Shown here: positions 15,043 to 23,144 of the stretch, one piece after another
Numbering within the stretch: the stretch's first letter is position 1
Layout: every line of letters starts with the position of its first letter
Origin: JASGCK01 sp031538565
Lineage (GTDB): Bacteria > Pseudomonadota > Gammaproteobacteria > Burkholderiales > Burkholderiaceae_C
DNA length: 64,000 nucleotides
Direction of reading: 5' to 3'
Assembly (NCBI GenBank): GCA_031538565.1
Contig: JAVKLS010000041.1
Coordinates: 9,847 to 73,846 of the forward strand
The notes under the pieces: generated by a model
Seen by the model: the letters and a program-made list of their open reading frames with translations, nothing else
Database searches by the model: none
Told to the model about the DNA's origin: nothing
Made by a program: the position numbers and the translations under genes

Positions 15043-17226
15043 ATGAAGTTCAAATTTTCAAAAACTGTTCAACGCCTATTAGTCGTGGGCGTTGTCGCGG
15101 TCGTTGTGTCCGCTTGTGGAGGCGGCGGCGGGGGAGGAGGGGCAACTACAGCGGCTGATCCCACCACCTTGAGCGGCGTTGTCGCGGTGGGGCGTCCTTA
15201 TCCAGCAGGTGCCATCATCACCGTAACAGATGCCAACGCGCCCGCACAAACTGCGACTGTCACACTTGCAGGCAGTGACGGCAGCTACACCCTTACTTTG
15301 CCTGCGGGTTTTAAAGCACCGTTTGTACTCGTCGCCAGTGCCGATGACGAGGAGACCTTGGTCAGCGTTGCAGCCACCACCGCGTCAGGCACGGCCAACA
15401 TCACACCCCTGACGAACTTGATTGCAGCGGGCTTATCCCCTTCTGGTGACCCAACGAAACTGGCCTCAGAAGTCTCGGCGGGTAGTGCAACTGTCTCCAC
15501 GGCGACCGTTGCAGCCAAAGTAGCTGAAGTCCAAACGCTTATCCGCACAGTCACCACAGCAGTGGGAGGCGATGCTGCCACTGCCAACCCACTTAGTGGC
15601 ACATTTGCAGCTAACGGCAAGGGCATGGATCGCGTGCTAGACAGTATCAAAATCAGCATCGTGCCGCAGAACGCTACAACAAGTCAGGTTCAAATCGCCA
15701 TCAAAGCCGATGACGCAGCCACAGCGGCTCCCGTTTTCTTAGCTCTGGGTAACAATGCGCCCACTAACTTAGGAGCGACTGCTTTGCCTGCGGTGACAGA
15801 GGCTGCCTTACCTGCTTCAGGTGTTGGCGCTGAGATTCCAGCATTGCTCGCGCGCTTGGGTGCTTGCTTTAACTTGCCCCGTGCCACACGAACCAATGGC
15901 ACCGCCCAGAACATTGGCACGACCATTACTTCTGATACTTGCAAGGGCTTATTTTGGAATAACGACCCAGTCACCTATAAAGAGAACAGCTACACCGTGG
16001 GTAATCAGACATCGGGCAGCACCAGCGCCTTCTCTGGCATCTTTACCAACGCAGACACGGCTACCTTGGTCTTTGACCAAGGTACTTTTCAGTACAAAAA
16101 TTTAGCTGGCAATAGCGTTTTTACTGCACGCTGGACAGCGACATTTCCTTGCAGTAATGACATCACACAAACGTGTAGCAATACAGATATTGGCATTTAC
16201 ACCGCCAAAGCGGATGCCAATGGCAAATTGTTTTTGTTTGGCAATCAATCCCAATTTGACTTGGCTGTTGACGGACGTGTGGAGCTGCGCGATTTCCCAC
16301 ATGCTGATTTCAAAAAATACAGTTACCTCAATGCGGGCTACAGTTTGTGGGTCAACAGCAAGCACAATTTTGGCAAAGTTGTGATCACCACGCCCAACAA
16401 CAAATCAATCACGCTCAAGCAGATACCAGGCGGCGGCTACAGCTACATGGGTATTGCCAAAGGCAATGGCTCAAGCACCCTTTGCACGAACAGTGCGCCA
16501 ACCAATTGCATCGCCAGCACCGCCGTGCTTCGCATGTCTGCTGAATACCTAGACATCACCACAACAAGCAGCTCGGACAGCGGGAACTCCACCAATCATC
16601 CACGTGATGTAGACGGCGCATTGGTCTGGTCTTACAACAACGGCTGGGTCAATTGGACAGATGCTGATATTGCCGCCATCCCCGATCAAGGCACTTGGAC
16701 GTTTGCCATGTACACCAATGCAGCCGATTCAACCGCTGCGTACACCGAAAAACGCCGCACCCTGAACCGTGCACCGACATTGGCTGAAGCGAAAAAAATC
16801 ATCTGGCCTACTTTGTCGACCGCCTTGCGTACCAAATTGGTGAGTGACACGACTAGTACAGGCGGTTTCAAGCTCACTACTGCTGCGCCCATTTATGTGA
16901 CATCCGATATGACCAGCACGGGCGGCGACGGTTGGGCTATTCCAACAGGTGCTTGGAGTCCTTACTCCGTCAAAGTTTTCGGCGGTTATTACAACGCCAT
17001 GCCTGCTACAACAAAAATCGGTTTTGACGATGAAAGCACCGTTCGGAGTTCGATGCGTAAAACTGCCATTTATTGCTCAGGATCGGACGGGCATTGCACA
17101 GGCAGCAATTTCAAACCCTATATTGATGGCAACACCAACTTCAGCGGCTTTAGTCAGCTTCAATTGAATGGCCGCGACAAACGTCGCTTATTGAATACCG
17201 TGTCAATCAACTTTCGTAAGACATAA
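15043..17226 (+). CDS. Large poly-glycine lipoprotein of unknown function
   Basis: A 727-residue protein with a lipoprotein signal: basic start, hydrophobic core and lipobox VVSAC at C25, followed by eight glycines. That tether is common in Burkholderiales surface lipoproteins. A short Ig/carboxypeptidase-regulatory-like segment (LSGVVAVGRPYPAGAIITVTD, about 42-62) follows, then a Thr/Ala-rich region and a C-terminal half with several cysteines and aromatic residues that I do not recognise. The ribosome site AAGAAAGGG is good. It is probably anchored in the outer membrane. It lies between two 26-bp direct repeats and ends before a strong terminator, suggesting an inserted single-gene cassette. 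Confidence 0.85.
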   Translation: MKFKFSKTVQRLLVVGVVAVVVSACGGGGGGGGATTAADPTTLSGVVAVGRPYPAGAIITVTDANAPAQTATVTLAGSDGSYTLTLPAGFKAPFVLVASADDEETLVSVAATTASGTANITPLTNLIAAGLSPSGDPTKLASEVSAGSATVSTATVAAKVAEVQTLIRTVTTAVGGDAATANPLSGTFAANGKGMDRVLDSIKISIVPQNATTSQVQIAIKADDAATAAPVFLALGNNAPTNLGATALPAVTEAALPASGVGAEIPALLARLGACFNLPRATRTNGTAQNIGTTITSDTCKGLFWNNDPVTYKENSYTVGNQTSGSTSAFSGIFTNADTATLVFDQGTFQYKNLAGNSVFTARWTATFPCSNDITQTCSNTDIGIYTAKADANGKLFLFGNQSQFDLAVDGRVELRDFPHADFKKYSYLNAGYSLWVNSKHNFGKVVITTPNNKSITLKQIPGGGYSYMGIAKGNGSSTLCTNSAPTNCIASTAVLRMSAEYLDITTTSSSDSGNSTNHPRDVDGALVWSYNNGWVNWTDADIAAIPDQGTWTFAMYTNAADSTAAYTEKRRTLNRAPTLAEAKKIIWPTLSTALRTKLVSDTTSTGGFKLTTAAPIYVTSDMTSTGGDGWAIPTGAWSPYSVKVFGGYYNAMPATTKIGFDDESTVRSSMRKTAIYCSGSDGHCTGSNFKPYIDGNTNFSGFSQLQLNGRDKRRLLNTVSINFRKT

Positions 17227-17283
17227 CGCCAGCTGGTCGTACGTTTGAAACTTTAATTACATCTAAGGGACACCTCAGCAAAG

Positions 17284-17314
17284 AGCCACCAAGTTTTATC
17301 TTGGTGGCTTTTTT
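17284..17314 (+). terminator. Rho-independent terminator after the lipoprotein gene
   Basis: A perfect ten-base stem (AGCCACCAAG paired with CTTGGTGGCT) with a six-base loop is followed by six T. It lies 57 bases after the lipoprotein stop and before the right direct-repeat copy. Confidence 0.92.
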
Positions 17315-17340
17315 GCACACGAAATAGCGTGGTCGTTCTT

Positions 17341-17366
17341 TCACGGCAAGCACGTCGCTTTATCGG
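17341..17366 (+). repeat. 26-bp direct repeat, right copy
   Basis: Identical to 14798-14823 in the lactonase 3' end. It ends exactly at the base before the hemH stop codon (17367-17369). No lactonase coding sequence continues on either side, so this is a displaced fragment. Confidence 0.9.
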
Positions 17367-18494
17367 TTAATTCTTCGCCCCCGCGCTTAAAGCCCGTGCG
17401 CGTGACTGCTGCAACTCAATCGCATGGGGTTTGGTTTTGGTATCCCAGCCCGACAAATGCTGCTCGGCAATAGAGCGCAGCACGCCCATCCACTCCAAGC
17501 TGTCGTTTGGACAGGGGATGTAGTTAAACTGCCGCCCGCCCGCGTGGGTAAAGGCATGACGCACCTCGATGTCAATCTCCTCCAGCGTCTCTAGGCAGTC
17601 GCTGGTAAAACCAGGACACACCACGTCCACACTGCCAATACCCGCTTTGGCAAGCGCAATCAGCGTGGGCTCGGTTGCTGGCTCTAGCCATTTGGCGCGT
17701 CCAAAGCGCGACTGAAACGTGACGCGGTATTGCTCTTGGGTCAGCCCCAAGTTCTGCGCCAACAAGCGGGCGGTTTTTAAACATTCGCAGTGGTAGGGGT
17801 CGCCTAAATGCAGCGTGCGCTCGGGCACGCCATGAAAGCTCATCACCAGCACCTGGGCCTGCCCCGTGCGTCCCCACGATTCTCGGATGCGGTTACCCAG
17901 CAAGCAGATGTAGCCCGCATGGTCGTGATAGCGATTGACAAAGCGCAGCTCGGGAATCAAACGCTGGCGCGCCCCCCAGCTAAACACCGCATCGGACACG
18001 CTGGCCGTTGTTGTGCCCGAATACTGCGGATACAGCGGAACAATCAAAATCCGCGCCGCACCTTCGGCTTTCAGCTGATCCAGCTCCTGCGCGATACTGG
18101 GGTTACCGTACCGCATGGCGTAGCGCACCGTGATGGCGTGACCCGCCGCATCCAGCGCGGCTTGCAAGCCTGCTGCCTGTTGCTGCGTGTAGTAGCGTAG
18201 CGGTGAGCCGCGAGAAGACGCCGCATCCACGTTTTGATCCAACCAAATCTTGGCGTATTTAGCCGCCGATTTTTTGGGACGCAACTGCAAAATCAGTCCG
18301 TGAAGAATGAGCCACCAAATCGGTTTGGGAATTTCCACCACCCGTGGATCGCTTAAAAATTCTGCCAAATAAGTTTTGACTGATGCCGCCGTGGGCGCAT
18401 CAGGCGTACCCAAATTCACCAGCAACACCGCCGTTTTTGCAGCAAGCCCGTGTTGAAAAGGGGGCTCGGATTGGAAGGGGGAAGAAAAACTCAT
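17367..18494 (-). CDS. hemH: Ferrochelatase
   Basis: A 375-residue ferrochelatase that inserts Fe(II) into protoporphyrin IX, the last step of protoheme synthesis. Visible blocks are AVLLVNLGTPDAPT, FLSDPRVVEIPKPIWW, GSPLRYYTQQQA, PLYPQYSGTTT, VMSFHGVPERTL with the catalytic His, and the C-terminal PGFTSDCLETLEEI with the catalytic Glu. Heme supply fits the oxidase genes elsewhere in the window. Divergent from the deaminase gene, with 17 bases between start codons. Confidence 0.97.
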   Translation of the reverse strand: MSFSSPFQSEPPFQHGLAAKTAVLLVNLGTPDAPTAASVKTYLAEFLSDPRVVEIPKPIWWLILHGLILQLRPKKSAAKYAKIWLDQNVDAASSRGSPLRYYTQQQAAGLQAALDAAGHAITVRYAMRYGNPSIAQELDQLKAEGAARILIVPLYPQYSGTTTASVSDAVFSWGARQRLIPELRFVNRYHDHAGYICLLGNRIRESWGRTGQAQVLVMSFHGVPERTLHLGDPYHCECLKTARLLAQNLGLTQEQYRVTFQSRFGRAKWLEPATEPTLIALAKAGIGSVDVVCPGFTSDCLETLEEIDIEVRHAFTHAGGRQFNYIPCPNDSLEWMGVLRSIAEQHLSGWDTKTKPHAIELQQSRARALSAGAKN

Positions 18495-18511
18495 GCCTTA
18501 TAGTTTAGTCA

Positions 18512-19507
18512 ATGAAAAACTTTATTCAAAACCTTCCCAAAGCGGAGCTACACGTGCACATTGAGGGCACGCTCGAGCCCGAGTTGATTTTTGCACTAGC
18601 CCAGCGCAATCACGTCACTTTGCCTTACGCTGGCGTGGAGGCTTTGCGTGCCGCCTACGCCTTTACCAACCTGCAAAGCTTTTTAGATATTTATTACGCA
18701 GGCGCCTCGGTGCTGCTAAAAGAACAAGATTTTTACGACATGGCAATGGCGTATTTGGCACGCGCACACGCCGACAACATCATCCACGCCGAGCTATTTT
18801 TTGATCCGCAAACCCATACCGAGCGGGGCGTGGCAATGGATGCCATCATCAACGGTCTTTACCGCGCCTGCGTAGACGCCAAAGAAAAATGGCGCATCAA
18901 TGCCTCGCTCATTTTGTGTTTTTTGCGTCATTTAAGCGAAGCGTCCGCTTTTGAAGCGCTGTACGCCGCGCTGCCTTTTCGCCAAAAGTTTATAGGCGTA
19001 GGACTGGACTCCAGTGAAGTAGGGCATCCACCCGAAAAATTTACCCGCGTATTTGCTGCTTGCAAGCAAGAAGGGCTGCGCCTTGTTGCCCACGCGGGCG
19101 AAGAAGGCCCGCCCAGCTACATCTGGCAAGCCCTAGATTTGCTGCGCGTAGAGCGCATTGATCACGGCGTGCGTAGCTTAGAGGACCCCACGCTCATCGC
19201 ACGACTTGCTAAAGAGCGCATCCCGCTGACCGTCTGCCCGCTGTCCAACAAGATGCTGTGCGTTACGCCCGATTTGCGCCTGCATCCACTCAAAAAGTTA
19301 TTGGATGCAGGACTGTGCGTCACCATCAACTCCGACGACCCCGCCTATTTTGGCGGTTATATGAATGCCAATTGGGACGCCATTTTTTCAGCCTTGGATT
19401 TAAGCAAATCCGACGCCGTGCAACTGGCAAAAAATAGCTTTGAAGCCGCCTTTACAGATGCGACCACACGGGCAGGCTATTTGGCGCAGCTGGATTCATA
19501 TAGGTAG
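18512..19507 (+). CDS. Adenosine deaminase family protein, probably adenine deaminase
   Basis: A 331-residue TIM-barrel metallohydrolase. Zinc ligands are visible in ELHVHIEGTLEPE (H15, H17), HAGEEGP and the late NSDDPAYFGGYM; the catalytic Glu is in HAGEEG. The pattern PLSNKMLCV and HAGEEGPPSYIWQALDLL is, as I recall, that of the adenine deaminase branch rather than true adenosine deaminases, so the substrate is likely adenine, giving hypoxanthine. The nucleoside-type ABC transporter follows after 72 bases, suggesting a purine salvage locus. No strong ribosome site precedes the ATG. Confidence 0.88.
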   Translation: MKNFIQNLPKAELHVHIEGTLEPELIFALAQRNHVTLPYAGVEALRAAYAFTNLQSFLDIYYAGASVLLKEQDFYDMAMAYLARAHADNIIHAELFFDPQTHTERGVAMDAIINGLYRACVDAKEKWRINASLILCFLRHLSEASAFEALYAALPFRQKFIGVGLDSSEVGHPPEKFTRVFAACKQEGLRLVAHAGEEGPPSYIWQALDLLRVERIDHGVRSLEDPTLIARLAKERIPLTVCPLSNKMLCVTPDLRLHPLKKLLDAGLCVTINSDDPAYFGGYMNANWDAIFSALDLSKSDAVQLAKNSFEAAFTDATTRAGYLAQLDSYR

Positions 19508-19579
19508 TGTCCCTGAGTTGCTGCTGAGTGCGCGCGTGCTACGATTTAAGCATCACCATCATCGCGAACAAAGAAACAA

Positions 19580-21067
19580 GTGCCCACCTCCGCCCGCCTC
19601 ATGCTCACCCGCATCAGCAAGCGCTACCCTGCTGTGCTGGCTAATGATGCAATTTCTATGGAAGTTGCCGCAGGCAGCATCCACGCCGTATTGGGCGAAA
19701 ACGGCGCAGGAAAATCGACGCTGATGAAAATGCTTTACGGTGTGGTGAAGCCCGACAGCGGCACGATCCACATTGATGGACAACCCGCGCACATTGCCAA
19801 TCCGCAAACCGCACGAGCCCTTGGCATCAGCATGGTGTTTCAGCATTTCAGCTTGTTCGATACGCTCTCGGTCGCCGAAAACGTATGGCTGGGTTTAGAC
19901 AAATCGAGTCGCTTGCAATCGGTCACCGAGCAAATCACGCAAAAGGCTGCTGCGTATGGATTGGACATCGATCCGCTGCGCCCCGTACACACGCTGGCAG
20001 TGGGCGAGCGCCAGCGGGTAGAAATCATTCGCGCTTTGCTCACCAACCCCAAAATTTTGATTTTGGATGAGCCCACTTCCGTACTCACGCCGCAAGCGGT
20101 GGATAAGTTATTTATCGTGCTGCGACAGCTAAAGGCCGAGGGCTGTGCGATTTTGTATATCAGTCACAAGCTCGATGAAATCCGCGCCCTGTGCGATGAG
20201 TGCACGGTTCTGCGCGGCGGGCGCGTCACGGGCGTGTGCAAGCCTGCTGACCAAACCAACGCAACGCTAAGCCGCATGATGATTGGCTTTGACCCCGCCC
20301 CCTTAGCGCGCGCAAACGTGCAAACGGGGGAGTCACGGCTGTGCTTTCGGGGCTTTTCCAAACCCAAAACCGAGCCATTTGGTGTGGCGTTAAACGCTAT
20401 TGATTTAGATGTGCGAGCAGGCGAAGTTGTGGGCATTGCAGGCGTATCGGGCAATGGACAAAAGGAGTTGTTAGCCGCTATTTCCACGCGTCATTTCTCT
20501 ACGCGCAAGCTGCACATCGTGCCCGAGGAGCGCCTTGGCTGCGGCGCGGTTCCCTCGCTATCTTTGGCGGACAACTTGCTGCTGACACGCAACGAGGCGG
20601 TCAGCAAAAGCTTTGGGCGCTTTGGTTTTGATTGGATAAGTCCGCAAAAATTAAACGAACAAGCGGCGCGAATCATTAAGACGTTTAACGTCAAGGCGGG
20701 CGCGGGCAAAGCCACTGCGGCGTTGGCGCAATCGCTGTCGGGCGGCAATTTGCAAAAATTTATTGTGGGGCGCGAAATTGACGCCAAACCTGACGTGCTC
20801 GTTGTCGCGCAGCCCACCTGGGGCGTGGACGTAGGCGCGGCAGCGCAAATTCGCGCCGAACTGCTGGCGCTGCGCGACGCGGGCTGCGCGGTACTCGTCA
20901 TTAGCGACGAGCTCGATGAGCTTTTTGAAGTCTGCGACCGACTGCACGTCATGGCACGCGGGGCCCTCTCGCCCAGCGTACCCATCGCCCACGCCACGCC
21001 CAGCTTGATAGGCGAGTGGATGAGTGGCGCGTGGCATTCCTCGGCCTTGGTGGATCATCATGTTTAA
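19580..21067 (+). CDS. Nucleoside-type ABC transporter ATP-binding protein (two NBDs)
   Basis: A 495-residue double-ATPase of the YufO/sugar-nucleoside class. The first NBD has a good Walker A (GENGAGKST) and ILDEPTSVLTP Walker B. The second has the family's degenerate Walker A (GVSGNGQKE) and the SLSGGNLQKFIVGRE signature. It starts at GTG 19580; ATG 19601 (MLTRISKRYP) is an equally good family start. The second NBD looks about 15-20 residues short between AAISTRHF and VPEERLG. It overlaps the first permease by eight bases. It energises uptake of purine nucleosides or bases, by family. Confidence 0.9.
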   Translation: MPTSARLMLTRISKRYPAVLANDAISMEVAAGSIHAVLGENGAGKSTLMKMLYGVVKPDSGTIHIDGQPAHIANPQTARALGISMVFQHFSLFDTLSVAENVWLGLDKSSRLQSVTEQITQKAAAYGLDIDPLRPVHTLAVGERQRVEIIRALLTNPKILILDEPTSVLTPQAVDKLFIVLRQLKAEGCAILYISHKLDEIRALCDECTVLRGGRVTGVCKPADQTNATLSRMMIGFDPAPLARANVQTGESRLCFRGFSKPKTEPFGVALNAIDLDVRAGEVVGIAGVSGNGQKELLAAISTRHFSTRKLHIVPEERLGCGAVPSLSLADNLLLTRNEAVSKSFGRFGFDWISPQKLNEQAARIIKTFNVKAGAGKATAALAQSLSGGNLQKFIVGREIDAKPDVLVVAQPTWGVDVGAAAQIRAELLALRDAGCAVLVISDELDELFEVCDRLHVMARGALSPSVPIAHATPSLIGEWMSGAWHSSALVDHHV

Positions 21068-22130
21068 GCTCATCGCCCGCCCTACCCCATCGCGCACATG
21101 GACCTACGCGTCGCCGCTGCTCGCACTCGTTATCACCGTGCTGGTGGGCATCACCATTTTTGCGGTGCTAGGCAAAGACCCGCTGCGCGGCCTTGCCCTA
21201 TTTTTTTGGGAGCCTATTAAATCGGGCTACGCCGTGGGTGAGCTTTTAGTCAAAGCGACACCGCTGCTCATTATTGCGCTGGGGTTATCGGTTTGCTTTA
21301 GCGCAGGCATTTGGAACATTGGCGCAGAGGGGCAATTTGTCATGGGCGCTATTTTTGCCGCATGGGTGGCGCTGCAAGCCGATAAGCACACGGGCGCTTG
21401 GATTATTCCTGCCGTGCTACTAGCAGGCGTGCTGGGCGGCATGGTATGGGCGGGCGTGGCGGCGCTGCTTAAAGACCGCTTTCATGCCAACGAAATTTTG
21501 GTCAGCTTGATGCTGGTATACATCGCCATTTTTACGCTGAACTTTATGGTCAACGGTCCGCTGAAAGACCCTGCGGGCTATAACTTCCCGCAAAGCAAAA
21601 GCTTTGAAGCGGCGGTGCAAATCCCGCGCCTCTTTGCGGGCTCACGTGTCAGCATGGGCATTGTGCTGGGCGCGTTGGGTGCGGTGGGGCTGTGGGTGTT
21701 TTTGTTTCGCAGCAAAGCGGGCTTTGCACTCGCCGTTGGCGGTTTAGCGCCGCATGCCGCTCGGTACGCGGGCTTTTCGTCACGCCGTGCGCTGTGGGCT
21801 GCGCTGCTCATCTCGGGCGCCGCAGCAGGACTGGCTGGAGCGTTAGAAGTCGCAGGCCCTATCGGCCAGCTCACGCCCTACGTGCCCGCAGGCTATGGCT
21901 TTGCTGCCATCATCGTCGCCTACGTTGGACGGTTGCATCCCGTGGGTGTGGTGCTGGCAAGTTTGCTAATGAGCTTGTTCTACATCGGCGGCGAGCTGGC
22001 GCAGTCGCGCATGGAAGTTCCCAAATCGGTCACAGGGGTCTTCCAAGGATTGCTGCTGTTCTCGCTCTTGGCGTGCGACACGCTCATCGCCTATCAACTG
22101 ACGCGAACAAGCAAAAGAGGACAGGACTAA
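21060..22130 (+). CDS. Nucleoside-type ABC transporter permease 1 (YufP-like)
   Basis: A 356-residue inner-membrane protein of the BPD_transp_2 family, with about ten helices and the family segment LSVCFSAGIWNIGAEGQFVMGA, then YVPAGYGFAAIIVAYVGRLHP. The ATG at 21060 lies within the end of the ATPase gene, and its stop overlaps the second permease start (TAATG). By homology it forms the translocation channel with the next gene product for purine nucleosides. Confidence 0.92.
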   Translation: MFKLIARPTPSRTWTYASPLLALVITVLVGITIFAVLGKDPLRGLALFFWEPIKSGYAVGELLVKATPLLIIALGLSVCFSAGIWNIGAEGQFVMGAIFAAWVALQADKHTGAWIIPAVLLAGVLGGMVWAGVAALLKDRFHANEILVSLMLVYIAIFTLNFMVNGPLKDPAGYNFPQSKSFEAAVQIPRLFAGSRVSMGIVLGALGAVGLWVFLFRSKAGFALAVGGLAPHAARYAGFSSRRALWAALLISGAAAGLAGALEVAGPIGQLTPYVPAGYGFAAIIVAYVGRLHPVGVVLASLLMSLFYIGGELAQSRMEVPKSVTGVFQGLLLFSLLACDTLIAYQLTRTSKRGQD

Positions 22131-23050
22131 TGGAAACCTACGCGCTCTTAATTGGCTCTACGCTGGCGGCGGGCACAGTATTGGCGCTGGCGGCGCTAGG
22201 GTTGCTGGTCAATGAAAAATCGGGAGTCGTTAATTTGGGCGCGGAAGGCATGATGCTGTGCTCGGCACTTGCTGGATTTGCGACGGTCGTTACAACGGGG
22301 TATGACTGGCTTGGTTTTGCTGCGGGAATGCTCACAGGTGCCTTGCTTGCTTGCGCGCTTGGGCTGCTCGTCATTTGGCTGGGCGCTAACGCGTATGCGT
22401 CGGGGCTGGCATTGTCTATTTTTGGCGCAGGACTGTCCGCCTTTTCGGGCACGGGATTTGTGCAAGCCATGCTGCCCGCACGCACCAGCTATGTCGTGCC
22501 GTATTTGTCTGACATTCCTTTTTTGGGCGCAGCATTATTCAGACAGCATCCGCTGGTGTATGCCGCGCCACTTTTAGCACTTGCTTTGGTTTGGTTTTTA
22601 TATAAAACCCGTGCTGGACTCGTGCTGCGTGCCGTGGGCGAAAACCCGCAGTCCGCGCACGCTCTTGGCTACAACGTGCGCCGCATCCGTTTGGCATCGG
22701 TCATGGTGGGTGGGGCGCTGTGTGGTTTGGCGGGCGCGTACCTTGCTATCGTGTACACGCCGCTTTGGGTCGAGGGCATGGTTGCGGGCAAGGGCTGGAT
22801 TGCGCTTGCCTTGACCACTTTTGCCACATGGCGCCCCCTTCGCGTGCTGCTAGGTGCGTATGTGTTTGGCGGCGTCACCATGCTGCAATTTCACCTGCAA
22901 GGCGTGGGCGTGGATGTGCCCTCCGAAGTGCTCAATATGCTGCCTTATGTAGCCACCATCGTCGTGCTGGTATTGATTTCGCGCCGCCCCGATTGGATTG
23001 CCGTCAATATGCCCGCAAGTTTGGGCAAACCATTTCATCCAGGCGCTTGA
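22130..23050 (+). CDS. Nucleoside-type ABC transporter permease 2 (YufQ-like)
   Basis: A 306-residue membrane protein of the same family, starting METYALLIG at the ATG coupled to permease 1. The NEKSGVVNLGAEGMMLCSA segment is diagnostic. An extension of the frame back to 21692 overlaps permease 1 and is rejected. No BMP-family lipoprotein follows, although such a binding protein normally completes this transporter. The next gene belongs to a different pathway and has its own promoter region. Confidence 0.92.
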   Translation: METYALLIGSTLAAGTVLALAALGLLVNEKSGVVNLGAEGMMLCSALAGFATVVTTGYDWLGFAAGMLTGALLACALGLLVIWLGANAYASGLALSIFGAGLSAFSGTGFVQAMLPARTSYVVPYLSDIPFLGAALFRQHPLVYAAPLLALALVWFLYKTRAGLVLRAVGENPQSAHALGYNVRRIRLASVMVGGALCGLAGAYLAIVYTPLWVEGMVAGKGWIALALTTFATWRPLRVLLGAYVFGGVTMLQFHLQGVGVDVPSEVLNMLPYVATIVVLVLISRRPDWIAVNMPASLGKPFHPGA

Positions 23051-23101
23051 GGTTGCCCATCAATGCAGATAGGTCATGACGCCTTTTTTGCCGACAATTG
23101 C

Positions 23102-23140
23102 TTTAAGCTTAAAATTTTAATTGTTTAAGTAATTAAGGAG
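23102..23140 (+). promoter_or_regulatory. AT-rich palindromic region and ribosome site before the anthranilate cluster
   Basis: Two overlapping perfect palindromes, TTTAAGCTTAAA (23102-23113) and TTAAAATTTTAA (23109-23120), plus CTTAAA/TTTAAG arms (23108-23113 and 23124-23129), sit just before AAGGAGCTCT and the ATG at 23145. Such symmetric AT-rich sites are typical MarR-family operators, and a marR gene lies in this cluster. The assignment as operator is inference. Confidence 0.45.
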
Positions 23141-23144
23141 CTCT

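Noticed and set aside
21692..22129. 452-residue version of permease 2 starting inside permease 1
   Set aside because: The extra N-terminal part is a shadow frame; the family start MET follows the TAATG junction at 22130.
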